Origin: an uncultured Clostridia bacterium
GTDB lineage: Bacteria > Bacillota > Clostridia > Christensenellales > CAG-314
NCBI GenBank assembly: GCA_944364615.1
Contig: CALVWF010000006.1
Location: 51,603-115,602 of the forward strand
Direction of reading: 5' to 3'
DNA length: 64,000 bases
Below are positions 28,205-37,206 of the stretch, in pieces. A program made the translations under genes and the position numbers. The notes beneath the pieces were generated by a model. It was not told where the DNA came from. It saw only the letters and a list, made by a program, of their open reading frames with translations, and did not search any database. The number at the start of each line of letters is the position of its first letter. Within the stretch, counting starts at the first letter, position 1.

Positions 28205-29496
28205 TTTCCCAAGCAGAATTTACTGTATATTCTGTCTATAATGTCTTCGTTTGCCTGCGTTCCGGTTATTTCTCCGAGTACCTGCCATGCGTCGTGCAAT
28301 GTGGAGGCAACACAGTCAAGAGTGCCGTTTTGCGCGTCCTCCTCGGCGTTTTTAAGCAATTCGGATGCTGTTTTAAGGCAATCTATATGTCTTTGATTGG
28401 TAAGAATGAGGTCGGAATTGTTTATTTCTCCCATACGAAACGCGTCGTACACAGTCTGTTTCAACAGTTCAACGTTCTGTCCCGTTCTGGCGGAAACCAC
28501 GATGCCGTCACTCACATCGGAATAATCGTTGACGTCCCCTTTGTTGTACACTTTTATTATCTTTTTGTCGCACTGAAGGAAGTCGTCTTTTCTGTCTGTG
28601 ACGAACAAAACCACATCGGCGTCGGCAATGGCGAGATTCGTGCGGCGTATGCCTTCCTTTTCTATTTCGTCTCTTGCGTTTCTTATACCTGCGGTGTCTA
28701 CGAAATTGAATTTCGTGTCTTTATAGGCGATGCTTTCGTTTAAAGTATCTCGGGTGGTGCCTTCTACAGAGGAAACAATTGCTCTGTCACTTCCCAAAAA
28801 CGCATTCAACAGACTGGATTTGCCGACATTCGGACGTCCCGCAATAGCCACGTTTATACCGTATTTTACTATACGTCCCGCAGAAACGGTGCCGAGCAAC
28901 TGAGAAATTTCGCCGTGAAGTTCGGCAATTTCGCCGCGCAGCGACTGGGCGGTGGGAAGTTCCAGATCTTCTTCGGGGTAATCGAGCGCAACTTCCGTAC
29001 GACTTATCATGTCAGTGAGTTTGTCCTGCAGTTTTACCGTCAGTTCGCCCAATTTGTTGTTTAAAAGGTTGACGCCCGCTTTTACTCCCGACACCGTTTC
29101 GGCGTCTATCATTTCAATGATACCTTCGGCGTTGGTGAGATTTTGTTTGCCGTTGACAAACGCTCTTTTGCTGAATTCGCCGTTTGTTGCCATTCTCGCG
29201 CCGTTGTCGAGGCATGCCTGTATGACCGCCTGCGGAACGGATATTCCGCCGTGACAGTAAAATTCGACGGTGTTTTCACCCGTATAGGAGTGGGGCGCGA
29301 CAAAGTAGACGCACATTGCCTGTTCGGCAAAGTGCTCGGTCTGCAGTTTACCCACCCTGACAAAGTTGGGTTTGTCGGGCATGGGATGAAAAAATCTGCC
29401 CGCGATTTTTATACTGTCCTCTCCGCTCATGCGGACCACGGCAATCGCGCTGCGTCCCACCGGCGTGGAAAGAGCGACTATCGTCTGTTCTGACAT
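28201..29496 (-). CDS. mnmE: tRNA modification GTPase MnmE (TrmE)
   Basis: This dimeric GTPase acts with MnmG in wobble-uridine modification. The N-terminal formyl-THF-binding domain opens SEQTIVALSTPVGRSAIAVVR. The G domain is inserted in the helical domain with GRPNVGKSS (220-228), EGTTRD and DTAGIR. The C-terminus is FCLGK, which carries the catalytic cysteine. The ATG at 29496 was chosen because AAAGGAAGG lies just upstream; the longer frame starts inside the intergenic region. Length is 431 aa. It overlaps mnmG and is separated from khpB by a hairpin terminator. Confidence 0.97.
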   Translation of the reverse strand: MSEQTIVALSTPVGRSAIAVVRMSGEDSIKIAGRFFHPMPDKPNFVRVGKLQTEHFAEQAMCVYFVAPHSYTGENTVEFYCHGGISVPQAVIQACLDNGARMATNGEFSKRAFVNGKQNLTNAEGIIEMIDAETVSGVKAGVNLLNNKLGELTVKLQDKLTDMISRTEVALDYPEEDLELPTAQSLRGEIAELHGEISQLLGTVSAGRIVKYGINVAIAGRPNVGKSSLLNAFLGSDRAIVSSVEGTTRDTLNESIAYKDTKFNFVDTAGIRNARDEIEKEGIRRTNLAIADADVVLFVTDRKDDFLQCDKKIIKVYNKGDVNDYSDVSDGIVVSARTGQNVELLKQTVYDAFRMGEINNSDLILTNQRHIDCLKTASELLKNAEEDAQNGTLDCVASTLHDAWQVLGEITGTQANEDIIDRIYSKFCLGK

Positions 29497-29514
29497 AAAA
29501 TACCTTCCTTTATA

Positions 29515-29542
29515 AAGCAAAACCTCCCGTCAAGACGGGAGG
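29515..29542 (-). terminator. Terminator between khpB and mnmE
   Basis: CCTCCCGTC (29523-29531) pairs with GACGGGAGG (29534-29542) with an almost closed loop. On the minus strand TTTTGCTTTAT follows. It probably ends the rpmH-to-khpB operon or allows partial read-through into mnmE. Confidence 0.7.
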
Positions 29543-29556
29543 CGTGGAAAACAATG

Positions 29557-30234
29557 TTATCTGCGTCTTTTTTTGTCCGAACGGTACACAAAATTCAGAC
29601 TTTTACGACTGACGGGCGCATTGAGTATATCGCCTGTCAGTTTGGGGCTGACAATGATATGTCTGCCGTTAGCCGTTCCTTCGCTTTCCGTTGAAACATA
29701 TTTACTGTTTTGTAAAGCAGTGTGGATGATACGTCTTTCGTATGGATTCATGGGTTCGAGTTTGAACGCCTTTCCGCTGCGTCTGACTTTTTGTTCGAGA
29801 CTTCTGGCAAGTTTGTTGAGGCTTTCTTCCCTTTTACTGCGGTAGCCTTCCGAATCCACAACTACTCTGCGGTAGCCTTCCTTGTTGTTGATTATAAGGC
29901 TGGCAAGATATTGCAATGCGTCAAGCGTTTCGCCGTGGTAACCTATTACGTTGCCTTTGCCCGAACCGATGATGTTTACCGCAATGCGTTCCTCGTTTTC
30001 TTCCGTTTCGACAACATAATTGTCAAAACCCATTTTTTCCAGCACGTTTTCCAAAAAGTCCTTGACTTTTTCGCTGTCGGAAGGTAACTTTTCCACCAAA
30101 ACCTTGCTCTTGGTAAACAGCCTGCCTTCCTGCAAAACGGTAACTTTAACGCAGTCTCTTGTAAGGTTGAGTTCTTTCAACGCATTTGCGACAGCGTCTT
30201 CCACCGTTTTTCCTGTTGCTTCTGTCTTAATCAT
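29557..30234 (-). CDS. khpB: RNA-binding protein KhpB/Jag
   Basis: This is a cytoplasmic RNA-binding protein linked to cell-wall and division control in Firmicutes. The Jag N-terminal domain is MIKTEATGKTVEDAVANAL. The KH domain contains GSGKGNVIGYHGETLDALQ (about 112-130), with a GxxG loop. The R3H domain includes the NPYERRIIHTAL block. The basic tail is SDKKRRR. The length of 225 aa is usual. It lies 4 bp after yidC, the standard order. Confidence 0.94.
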   Translation of the reverse strand: MIKTEATGKTVEDAVANALKELNLTRDCVKVTVLQEGRLFTKSKVLVEKLPSDSEKVKDFLENVLEKMGFDNYVVETEENEERIAVNIIGSGKGNVIGYHGETLDALQYLASLIINNKEGYRRVVVDSEGYRSKREESLNKLARSLEQKVRRSGKAFKLEPMNPYERRIIHTALQNSKYVSTESEGTANGRHIIVSPKLTGDILNAPVSRKSLNFVYRSDKKRRR

Positions 30235-30238
30235 TTAA

Positions 30239-31438
30239 TTACCTCTTGTAACTTTCCTTCTGAGTGCCGGCACGGCTGTCCGCCTTGGCGACGCTCTTTG
30301 CAACGATCTTTTCGACCGGCACTTTAAGCGCTACGGTTGCAATGATACTCAACATATAGTTAAACACCATATACACTGCGAATGCACCGGTGTACATAAA
30401 TCCGAAAAACGCCATCATAAGGGGCATTATTATCATCATCGAACGGTTTGTACGAGCCTGCGTGTCGTTTGCCGGAGCAGGCGCGCCCTTTTTCTTGTCC
30501 AGCAACTGCGAAATGAATATGGACAGGAAAGACAGACCTACCGACATCAAAGGCAGAATCATCAATCCGTTCCAACTTCTGTCCGTGGAACCGAGCACTG
30601 CGTTACGGATGTTGTTGTATTCCATCTCGTTTACGTAGTTTTCTATGCCTTCGTTGTTGAAGTTGTTGACGAATGTCTGGTAATCTACCATTATAGGCGC
30701 CCAGGTGTCCGGTTGCCAGATATTCTGTATCCACAACCAGGATTCGTGATGTTCCTGATAATATTGAGGTATTTTCAGGAGAACTTCGTCTTTAAGTTGA
30801 TTGTTGAGTTGAATGTTGTTTTCGTAAAAATCTCTCAACGCCTTGTCGTGGGCGGCAGTTGTGTCCAGCCCTTCGGCGATGTAGCCGTCGTAATACTCCT
30901 GATAAGCGGGCTGTTCCTTTACGAGAGCGGTGTATTCGCTGTTGTAGTAAGAGGACAGTTGCTGATAGTTTACGACGCTGTTGTAGTTGGAGTAACTGGT
31001 AAGACCGCCGAACATTACAAAGAATACAACCATTGTAATGATCATCGGCAAGCACGAACCTGATGCGGAAAACCCGTACTTCTGATAAACTTTCTGCTTT
31101 TCTCTTGCGGCGCGCTGAGGATCCTTGCTGTAAACGGTGTCTATTTCGTCCAGCAGAGGTTGCATTTTGCTCATCATCTCGGATGTTTTGCGGGCAGACA
31201 CACGTTGCCAGAAATCCAGAGGCAAAGTTATCAACTTCAAAAATACGGTAAACACAACTACGGTCCAACCGTAATTGCCCACCCACGAGTGCATCCAACG
31301 AACGATTTTGCCCACAAAGTTGAGCAGGCTTTCGGGGTCTTCGGTGTAGGAAGGTTTGGATGAACATCCCGCCAGAAGCGTGACGCTCAACACGATAACC
31401 ATCGTCAGCATTATAATCAGTGACGTTTTTCTGTTCAT
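30239..31438 (-). CDS. yidC: Membrane protein insertase YidC/Oxa1 (lipoprotein form)
   Basis: This insertase places and folds membrane proteins independently of, or together with, SecYEG. It has a type II signal peptide with lipobox LLAGC (about residues 21-25), then the first insertase helix around GWTVVVFTVFLKLITLPLDF, which carries the conserved hydrophilic-groove arginine region (QRVSARKTSEMM). The protein has five helices in total. It is unusual in having a long insert of about 130 residues between the second and third conserved helices, giving 399 aa against about 270 for many Firmicute YidC proteins. The gene lies between yidD and khpB. Confidence 0.94.
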   Translation of the reverse strand: MNRKTSLIIMLTMVIVLSVTLLAGCSSKPSYTEDPESLLNFVGKIVRWMHSWVGNYGWTVVVFTVFLKLITLPLDFWQRVSARKTSEMMSKMQPLLDEIDTVYSKDPQRAAREKQKVYQKYGFSASGSCLPMIITMVVFFVMFGGLTSYSNYNSVVNYQQLSSYYNSEYTALVKEQPAYQEYYDGYIAEGLDTTAAHDKALRDFYENNIQLNNQLKDEVLLKIPQYYQEHHESWLWIQNIWQPDTWAPIMVDYQTFVNNFNNEGIENYVNEMEYNNIRNAVLGSTDRSWNGLMILPLMSVGLSFLSIFISQLLDKKKGAPAPANDTQARTNRSMMIIMPLMMAFFGFMYTGAFAVYMVFNYMLSIIATVALKVPVEKIVAKSVAKADSRAGTQKESYKR

Positions 31439-31461
31439 TTACGCTCCTTTTGTGCAACAGA

Positions 31462-31707
31462 TCAGACAAACCATTTTGCATCACCCCTGACGTTGAAGGG
31501 GACGGGATCGAAACCACCCTTGTGCAGAGGATTGCATCTCGACAGTCTTAAAACGGTCATCAGCGTACCTTTGACAAACCCGAACTGACGGTAAGCCTCC
31601 ATCGAGTAGACGGAACAACTGGGAGTAAAGATACATCTTTTGCCCCCTTTCAGTCGGGAAAGAGTAGCCTTGTACAGTTTGAGCAAAGCAATGGCGACGT
31701 ACTTCAT
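31462..31707 (-). CDS. yidD: Membrane protein insertion efficiency factor YidD
   Basis: This is a small protein of 81 aa with the family signatures CIFTPSCSVY (residues about 24-33) and RCNPLHKGGFDPVP near the C-terminus. It is an amphipathic, membrane-peripheral protein thought to assist YidC. The ATG at 31707 overlaps the rnpA stop by four bases (ATGA), and a GGCGGGAC site is upstream. The longer frame would start inside rnpA and is not needed. Confidence 0.95.
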   Translation of the reverse strand: MKYVAIALLKLYKATLSRLKGGKRCIFTPSCSVYSMEAYRQFGFVKGTLMTVLRLSRCNPLHKGGFDPVPFNVRGDAKWFV

Positions 31708-32036
31708 TGTAAAAGTCCCGCCTTGCAAAACAATTGTGTAAGACTGCTTTCGATGGTAGCGTAGTCGTAGGGCTGATGTTTACGCGGAACGACCACGATG
31801 TAGCGATGGTCAATGACGGACGGCATCAGTTTAGCCACAACGCTTTTCATCTGACGACGTATTCTGTTGCGTCTGACGGCATGTCCGTACTTTTTGCTTA
31901 CGGAAAATCCCGCCTGACTTTGTTTTTGATTACTTTTACAATACAGTACAACAAAATTTCCGTCCGAAACCGACTTGGACTTTTTGTAGACGATATTGTA
32001 TTGGTAGTTTTTTTTAAGCCTGTATTTTGCTTGCAA
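31704..32036 (-). CDS. rnpA: Ribonuclease P protein component
   Basis: This is the basic protein subunit of RNase P, which matures tRNA 5' ends. It opens with KYRLKKNYQYNIVYKKSKSV and has the RNR motif region GHAVRRNRIRRQMK (about 51-64). Length is 110 aa. The start is a TTG at 32036, positioned as in other RnpA proteins. Its ribosome binding site is weak, so translation may be coupled to rpmH, whose stop is 33 bp upstream. Confidence 0.95.
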   Translation of the reverse strand: MQAKYRLKKNYQYNIVYKKSKSVSDGNFVVLYCKSNQKQSQAGFSVSKKYGHAVRRNRIRRQMKSVVAKLMPSVIDHRYIVVVPRKHQPYDYATIESSLTQLFCKAGLLQ

Positions 32037-32069
32037 AGTTATTTACCGTAACCGGCAACAGTTGCCGTA

Positions 32070-32204
32070 TCAGGCAGACAACTTATGACGACCCTTGTTT
32101 CTTCTTCTTGCCAAGACTCTTCTTCCGCCCGTTGTCTTCATTCTTGCTCTGAAGCCATGAACCTTGCTTCTTTGTCTCTTTTTGGGTTGGTAAGTTCTTT
32201 TCAC
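32070..32204 (-). CDS. rpmH: 50S ribosomal protein L34
   Basis: A 44-codon frame starts with GTG at 32204 and translates to [20 protein letters not shown], then [20 protein letters not shown] and KLSA, which is canonical L34. AAGGAGG lies 8 bases upstream of the GTG. An ATG 7 bp upstream in another frame would give an unrelated Lys-rich peptide and is not the start. It is the first gene of rpmH-rnpA-yidD-yidC-khpB. Confidence 0.97.
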   Translation of the reverse strand: MKRTYQPKKRQRSKVHGFRARMKTTGGRRVLARRRNKGRHKLSA

Positions 32205-32288
32205 TTGTCATTCCTCCTTAATATTTGAGCAACGAGCGAAAAACCGTATTTTCCGCAAAATTGCACACTTTTCATTGTAACGCACAAC

Positions 32289-32317
32289 ATTGTACCAAAC
32301 ATTGAAGTTTTAGTCAA
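32289..32317 (-). promoter_or_regulatory. Promoter of the rpmH operon
   Basis: On the minus strand, TTGACT (32312-32317), 17 bp, then TACAAT (32289-32294) preceded by TGG (extended -10). Confidence 0.75.
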
Positions 32318-32370
32318 GTGTTTGAGTGTAACGCATTATACAATAGAGCGTCCGGAACAAAAAACCACCA

Positions 32371-32400
32371 TTGACAAAACCGTCGTAAATAGGTTATAAT
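32371..32400 (+). promoter_or_regulatory. Promoter of deoD
   Basis: TTGACA (32371-32376), 18 bp, TATAAT (32395-32400). It is divergent from the rpmH promoter, with about 50 bp between the two -35 boxes. Confidence 0.8.
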
Positions 32401-32436
32401 CAGTATGCACAAAAACATAAAAGGAGATAACGATTT

Positions 32437-33141
32437 ATGGCAATACCTACACCGCACATTTCTGCTAAAAAGGGCGATTTTGCACAGACAGTGCTTATGC
32501 CGGGAGATCCTCTCCGCGCTAAATACATTGCCGAAAACTACCTTACCGACGCCGTTCTGGTAAACAACGTCAGGGGAGTGCAGGGATACACCGGTTACTA
32601 CAAAGGCAAGCGTGTTTCCGTAATGGCAAGCGGAATGGGAATTCCCTCCATCGGGATATACTCTTACGAACTTTTCAACTTCTACGGCGTGGACAACATC
32701 ATCCGTATAGGCTCGGCAGGAGCAATCAACGCCGATTTGAAAGTGCGCGACCTTGTATTTGCGCAGGGCGCATGCACCAACAGCAACTTTATCAATCAAT
32801 TCGGCATACAGGGAACATTTGCTCCCATTGCCAGTTACTCCCTTTTGGAAAAAGCCGTGGAAACTGCTAAAAAAACAGGGCTTCGCTACAAGGTAGGCAA
32901 CGTACTGAGCAGCGACACTTTTTACGACGACACACAACCGGGAACGGTGTGGAGCAAACTGGGCGTATTGGCAATAGAAATGGAAGCGGCGGGACTGTAC
33001 GCGAACGCCGCGCGCGCAGGCAAAAACGCCTTGTGTATCTGTACCATTTCCGACCACCTGCTGACGGGCGAAGAACTGGATTCCGAACAAAGACAGAACT
33101 CCTTCCACCAGATGATGGAACTTGCGCTTACAATCGCGTAA
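32437..33141 (+). CDS. deoD: Purine-nucleoside phosphorylase, DeoD type
   Basis: This enzyme phosphorolyses purine (deoxy)nucleosides to base and pentose-1-phosphate for salvage. Hexameric-family blocks are visible: TPHISAKKGDFAQTVLMPGDPLRAK (phosphate-binding Gly/Arg), SGMGIPSIGIYSYEL, RIGSAGAI, the nucleoside-binding EMEAAGLYANA and the catalytic Asp in ISDHLLTGE. The length of 234 aa is typical. AAAGGAGA precedes the ATG and a strong promoter drives it. It is monocistronic with an unusual structured 3' region before the terminator. Confidence 0.96.
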   Translation: MAIPTPHISAKKGDFAQTVLMPGDPLRAKYIAENYLTDAVLVNNVRGVQGYTGYYKGKRVSVMASGMGIPSIGIYSYELFNFYGVDNIIRIGSAGAINADLKVRDLVFAQGACTNSNFINQFGIQGTFAPIASYSLLEKAVETAKKTGLRYKVGNVLSSDTFYDDTQPGTVWSKLGVLAIEMEAAGLYANAARAGKNALCICTISDHLLTGEELDSEQRQNSFHQMMELALTIA

Positions 33142-33142
33142 A

Positions 33143-33240
33143 GTATTAACTGAGGGGAACCGATATTCAGTCCCATTGGCAAAAGGAAGGGTTTTACCCG
33201 ATGGGTTTGAGCGTTGCACGTTGAACCAATACCTGCAACT
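33143..33240 (+). ncRNA. Candidate structured RNA in the deoD 3' region
   Basis: Nested pairings can be drawn. CCCAT with ATGGG encloses GGGT-TTTA-CCC. GTTGCA pairs with TGCAAC around 33213-33239. GTATT near 33143 can pair with AATAC near 33230. It does not match a known RNA family that I recognise. It may only be a stable mRNA tail. Confidence 0.25.
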
Positions 33241-33261
33241 TTTACAGCAAAAAACAATTTA

Positions 33262-33298
33262 AAAGCAGCCGTCTGTTTTTGCCGACGGCTGCTTTTTT
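33262..33298. terminator. Bidirectional terminator between deoD and gltX
   Basis: AAAGCAGCCGTC (33262-33273) pairs with GACGGCTGCTTT (33284-33295) around a 10-nt loop. T-rich flanks lie on both strands, between convergent genes. Confidence 0.85.
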
Positions 33299-33388
33299 AA
33301 GTTTTTGGTGTGTTTTGTACAGATTAAATTACAAAACGATTTTTATTTGTACCGCAATTGCTCTGTTGCGGCAACGAAAGAACGGTCT

Positions 33389-34825
33389 TTATTGAAGATT
33401 TTCCGTTGCGACGGCAAGACGGCGGAGGGTTTCTTCCTTGCCGAGCAGTGAGGCAATTTCGCTTGCTCCGCCGGGAGTGGCTTCCAGTCCCGACAATGCG
33501 ATACGCGCAGGCCACAGCACCTGTCCGTTTTTCCACCCGTTTTCCTGTGCGGTTTCCAGCAAGGCGTTGTACAGAGTTTCATTGTCCCATTGCTGAACGG
33601 CGGCGAACTTTTCCGCAACCTTGGGCAACACCTGCTTTGCAAATTCCGCGTCCGTCTTTTGTTTCTTGTTGAAGTACAAAGCGTTGTCAAACTTTTCGTA
33701 CTGATACAAGAACGACAGTTTGGGTACTATTTCTCCGAATGTTTCCACACGGCTCTGTATGAGTTTAGCCAACTTGTTGTAGTCGAATCTGCCCTTTAAA
33801 GGACTGTTGTCCAGCCACGGACGGGCGTATTCCACAAAATCCTGTTCGGGCATTTCCTTTATATACAACGAGTTGAGCCATGCCAGTTTGACAGGATCGA
33901 ATATGGACGGGCTTTTGTTGATGCCTTCGATGGAAAACTTTTCCTTCAGTTCCTCAAAAGACATCTTTTCGCTGTCGTCCTTGGGCGACCAGCCGAGCAA
34001 CGCGATGTAGTTTACTATGGCGTCCTTTAAAAATCCCTTTTTGACAAGGTCTTCGTAACTTGCGTCGCCGTTGCGTTTACTCAGTTTGTGCTGTGCGTCT
34101 TTCATTATGGGAGGCATGTGCACGTACATGGGCTTTTCCCAACCGAACGCATCGTACAAAAGGTTGTACTTTGGCGTGCTGGAAAGATATTCTATGCCGC
34201 GCATTACGCAGTTGATTGCCATCAGATGGTCGTCTATAACGTTTGCGAAGTTGTAGGTGGGCATTCCGTCGGACTTTATCAACACCTGGTCTTCCAGTTC
34301 GCTGTTTTCCACAGTTATGTCGCCGTAAACCTCGTCGTGGTAGGTAGTGCTGCCTTCCGTGGGCATGTTCTGGCGAATGACGTATTTTTCTCCGGCGTCC
34401 AGACGACGCTGAACTTCCTCTTTGGACAAAGACAGACAGTGCTTGTCGTATTTACGGGTACCGTTTTCGTCCAACAAAGTCTGCAAGCGTTCTTCGGTGC
34501 AGAAACAGTAGTAGGCGTGACCGCTTTCCACCAACTGTTTGGCGTATTTAAGGTATTCGTTCTTGCGTTCGCTCTGAATGTACGGACCGTAATCTCCGCC
34601 CACATCCGGACCTTCGTCATACATTATACCCGTTTCGCGCAATGTGCGGTAAATTATATCTACCGCTCCTTCGACGTATCTTCCCTGATCGGTGTCTTCT
34701 ATACGTAGTATCAGTTTTCCGCCCATTTTCTTGGCGTACAGGTAGGAATACAACGCCGTGCGCAATCCCCCTATATGAAGGTATCCCGTAGGACTGGGGG
34801 CAAATCTTGTTCTCAATTCTTTCAT
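33389..34825 (-). CDS. gltX: Glutamyl-tRNA synthetase
   Basis: This enzyme charges tRNA-Glu, and in many Firmicutes also tRNA-Gln before amidation. The class I signature APSPTGYLHIGG is at 9-20, and the KMSKS-equivalent HKLSKRNGD lies at about 253-261. A Rossmann core is followed by a helical anticodon-binding domain, ending at 478 aa, the usual size. It has its own promoter with a near-perfect -10. Nothing in the sequence distinguishes the discriminating from the non-discriminating form. Confidence 0.97.
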   Translation of the reverse strand: MKELRTRFAPSPTGYLHIGGLRTALYSYLYAKKMGGKLILRIEDTDQGRYVEGAVDIIYRTLRETGIMYDEGPDVGGDYGPYIQSERKNEYLKYAKQLVESGHAYYCFCTEERLQTLLDENGTRKYDKHCLSLSKEEVQRRLDAGEKYVIRQNMPTEGSTTYHDEVYGDITVENSELEDQVLIKSDGMPTYNFANVIDDHLMAINCVMRGIEYLSSTPKYNLLYDAFGWEKPMYVHMPPIMKDAQHKLSKRNGDASYEDLVKKGFLKDAIVNYIALLGWSPKDDSEKMSFEELKEKFSIEGINKSPSIFDPVKLAWLNSLYIKEMPEQDFVEYARPWLDNSPLKGRFDYNKLAKLIQSRVETFGEIVPKLSFLYQYEKFDNALYFNKKQKTDAEFAKQVLPKVAEKFAAVQQWDNETLYNALLETAQENGWKNGQVLWPARIALSGLEATPGGASEIASLLGKEETLRRLAVATENLQ

Positions 34826-34887
34826 ATTAACCTCATTGCGACCGATTTTCCGTCGGTTGTGATTGATTTATCTTATAACTGTCTACG

Positions 34888-34916
34888 ATTATATCAGAAA
34901 AAGTAAGTATTTTCAA
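34888..34916 (-). promoter_or_regulatory. Promoter of gltX
   Basis: On the minus strand, TTGAAA (34911-34916), 17 bp, TATAAT (34888-34893), preceded by TGA. Confidence 0.7.
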
Positions 34917-34943
34917 CGGTTTTCCGTTTTTATGTATCATTGT

Positions 34944-35654
34944 TCAGCCGGACGTCTCGTTGTACTTTTTGAGCAGATACTGCAAACGTTTATTTTCAAA
35001 GTAACTGTAATAGTCCTCGTCCTCGCCCAATATGATGTGATCTATAAGAGCGACGTTTATTCCCGACAACGTGACGAACAGTTTTTCGGTAAAATCATTG
35101 TCGTCGTTGCTGGGCTGAGTGGTTCCTTTGACGTGACAGTGAAACAGCATTACTCCCGACGCGTTGTACTGTACCGCTTCGGTGACTATCTGTTTGGGAG
35201 TCACCAGTATGGTGTTTGCGTTGTTGGAACTGTATTCCGTCTTTTTAAGAAAGTTGCTTGCGCTGTCCACGTAGACAACTATCATTCGTTCGCATGTGCT
35301 GTGACGTAACAGTTGTTTTGCGTAAATCATTACGTCGGAAAGGTTGTCAAGCGGTTTGGATTGAAGCACGCTTTTGTTGTATCTGTACCACACGTCACGC
35401 AGCAATGCAATGTTTACGGCGGTGACGTCGCTTATACCCTTTACCTGTTTCAACTGATCGGGCGACGCTTCCAGAACGTTGGCAAGCGTTCCGAACCTTT
35501 CAATCAGGGAATGGGCAATTTTGTTGGTGTCCTTGTATGGAATGTATTGAAACAGCAACAATTCCAGCACTTCGTGGTCTTTGAAACCGTCAAGACCTTC
35601 CGACAAATACCTTTCACGCAGCCGTTGTCTGTGTCCTTGATTGATGTTTTGCAT
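34944..35654 (-). CDS. radC: RadC-family JAB-domain protein
   Basis: An N-terminal UPF0758 helix-hairpin-helix region (DHEVLELLLFQYIPYKDTNKIAH and KQVKGISDVTAVNIA) is followed by a JAB/MPN-type domain. The metal-binding motif appears as HCHVKGTTQPSNDD instead of the usual HNHPSG form. The second residue of the motif is Cys, yet both His and the Asp remain, so metal binding is plausible. The family was named for DNA repair, but its real role is unclear. Length is 236 aa. It is divergent from the PepV-type gene across a 100-bp promoter region. Confidence 0.88.
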   Translation of the reverse strand: MQNINQGHRQRLRERYLSEGLDGFKDHEVLELLLFQYIPYKDTNKIAHSLIERFGTLANVLEASPDQLKQVKGISDVTAVNIALLRDVWYRYNKSVLQSKPLDNLSDVMIYAKQLLRHSTCERMIVVYVDSASNFLKKTEYSSNNANTILVTPKQIVTEAVQYNASGVMLFHCHVKGTTQPSNDDNDFTEKLFVTLSGINVALIDHIILGEDEDYYSYFENKRLQYLLKKYNETSG

Positions 35655-35756
35655 ATTTCTTCCTCAAAAGGTCGTATTTTGTATAAAATATAATAGCACA
35701 TTTAACAATTGTTGTGTATAATATTTACAAAAATATTCACAAGGAGAATATCGACT

Positions 35757-37073
35757 TTGACAGCAAAGCAAATAATAGACAACAGTTTTGACCAACTGGT
35801 GGAAACTTTACGTAAAACAATATCTTTCGACACGGTAAAATCCGCTGCCTGTGAAGGCGCGCCGTTCGGCAAGAACAACGCCCTTTGCCTGCAATACGTG
35901 CTGGACACCGCGCGTCAGATGGGATTCGATACTTACAACTGCGACGGTTACGCGGGACACGTAGACTTCAAGGGCACGGGCGACGGAGTGTTAGGGGTGC
36001 TGGGTCACCTTGACGTCGTTCCGGCAAACGCCGATGACGGATGGAAACACCCTCCCTTCGACGGAGTTACGGACAACGGCGAACTGTACGGCAGAGGCAC
36101 AATGGACGACAAGGGTCCGATGATAAGTTGCCTTTACGCTCTTAAAGCGTTGAAGGACAGCGGTTACAAACCTGCCAAGACCATCAGGCTTATATTCGGA
36201 TGCGACGAGGAAAGCGGAATGCAGTGCATGGAATACTATTTCAAAAAAATGCCCTTCCCCGACATATCCTTTTCGCCCGACGGAGATTTCCCCGTAATAA
36301 ACATCGAAAAGGGAATTTACCAGTTTACTCTGGACATGGGACAACTTCCCCGAGAAGTAACAGAGATCAGTGCCGGCACACGCACAAACGTAGTACCTTC
36401 CTCCTGTATCGCCCGTATCGTCAACGACTTCGACACAAAGGACGTGCCTTTTACTACGGACGGTTGCAAGGTCATTTCCGCCGTCGGCAAGAGCGCTCAC
36501 GGAAGCACTCCGCAGGAAGGTAAAAACGCCACATGGGAAGTCTTCCGTCGCCTTAAAGAACTTTTCCCCGAGCACAAGGCTTTTGCTTTCATTGCAGACA
36601 AAATGTGCGATTACACCGGCACAAAGTGGGGAATTGCGCTTTCCGACAAAGACAGCGGAGCACTTACCTGCAATATAGGCACCGCGCGCACGGAAAACGG
36701 CAGACTTATTCTCGGAATCGACATTCGTTTCCCTGCAAGTTACACCTGCGACGATATGCTGGCACTCCTGAAAAAGACAACGCCTTACGACATAATTCCC
36801 AATCACGTTGCCGAACCTCTGTACGTTTCCGCGGACAGTTTTCTGGTAACGACTTTACTGGACATATACAACACCGCAACGGGACAAAACGCCCGTCCCC
36901 TTGCAATCGGCGGAGGCACTTACAGCCGTTGTCTGCCCAACTGCGTGGCTTTCGGACCGCTGTTCCCCGACACCGAACAGACGATCCACATGCCCAACGA
37001 AAGGGTTTCTCTCGACACCCTGCGTACAATGACTTACCTGTACCTCGAAGCGTTGGAAAGACTCAGCAAATAA
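35757..37073 (+). CDS. pepV: M20-family dipeptidase, PepV type
   Basis: This metallopeptidase hydrolyses dipeptides in the cytoplasm. The M20 metal-ligand motifs are visible: GHLDVVPA (about 83-90), RGTMDDKGP (about 116-124) with the second Asp ligand, and CDEESGMQC (about 149-157) with the catalytic Glu. The lid-domain block VGKSAHGSTPQEGKNA follows. Length is 438 aa. A TTG start at 35757 was chosen because AAGGAG lies 10 bases upstream; the upstream frame has no ribosome binding site. A strong terminator follows. Confidence 0.9.
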   Translation: MTAKQIIDNSFDQLVETLRKTISFDTVKSAACEGAPFGKNNALCLQYVLDTARQMGFDTYNCDGYAGHVDFKGTGDGVLGVLGHLDVVPANADDGWKHPPFDGVTDNGELYGRGTMDDKGPMISCLYALKALKDSGYKPAKTIRLIFGCDEESGMQCMEYYFKKMPFPDISFSPDGDFPVINIEKGIYQFTLDMGQLPREVTEISAGTRTNVVPSSCIARIVNDFDTKDVPFTTDGCKVISAVGKSAHGSTPQEGKNATWEVFRRLKELFPEHKAFAFIADKMCDYTGTKWGIALSDKDSGALTCNIGTARTENGRLILGIDIRFPASYTCDDMLALLKKTTPYDIIPNHVAEPLYVSADSFLVTTLLDIYNTATGQNARPLAIGGGTYSRCLPNCVAFGPLFPDTEQTIHMPNERVSLDTLRTMTYLYLEALERLSK

Positions 37074-37140
37074 CGCAACGCACAGTAAGTCAATTAAAAT
37101 TTTAAATCATCCGTATTTCCGCTTTAACGGACATTACGGC

Positions 37141-37170
37141 AAAAACCGTACGTTCTTACGTACGGTTTTT
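37141..37170. terminator. Terminator between pepV and the SLOG gene
   Basis: AAAAACCGTACG (37141-37152) and CGTACGGTTTTT (37159-37170) form a perfect 12-bp stem around TTCTTA. It is symmetrical, so it serves both convergent genes. Confidence 0.9.
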
Positions 37171-37206
37171 GTCATAACAAGACTTTGTATTCGTAATGCA
37201 GGCATT

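Noticed and set aside
32070..32211. Alternative ATG frame over rpmH giving a Lys-rich peptide
   Set aside because: The GTG frame gives a perfect L34, and the ribosome binding site spacing suits the GTG.
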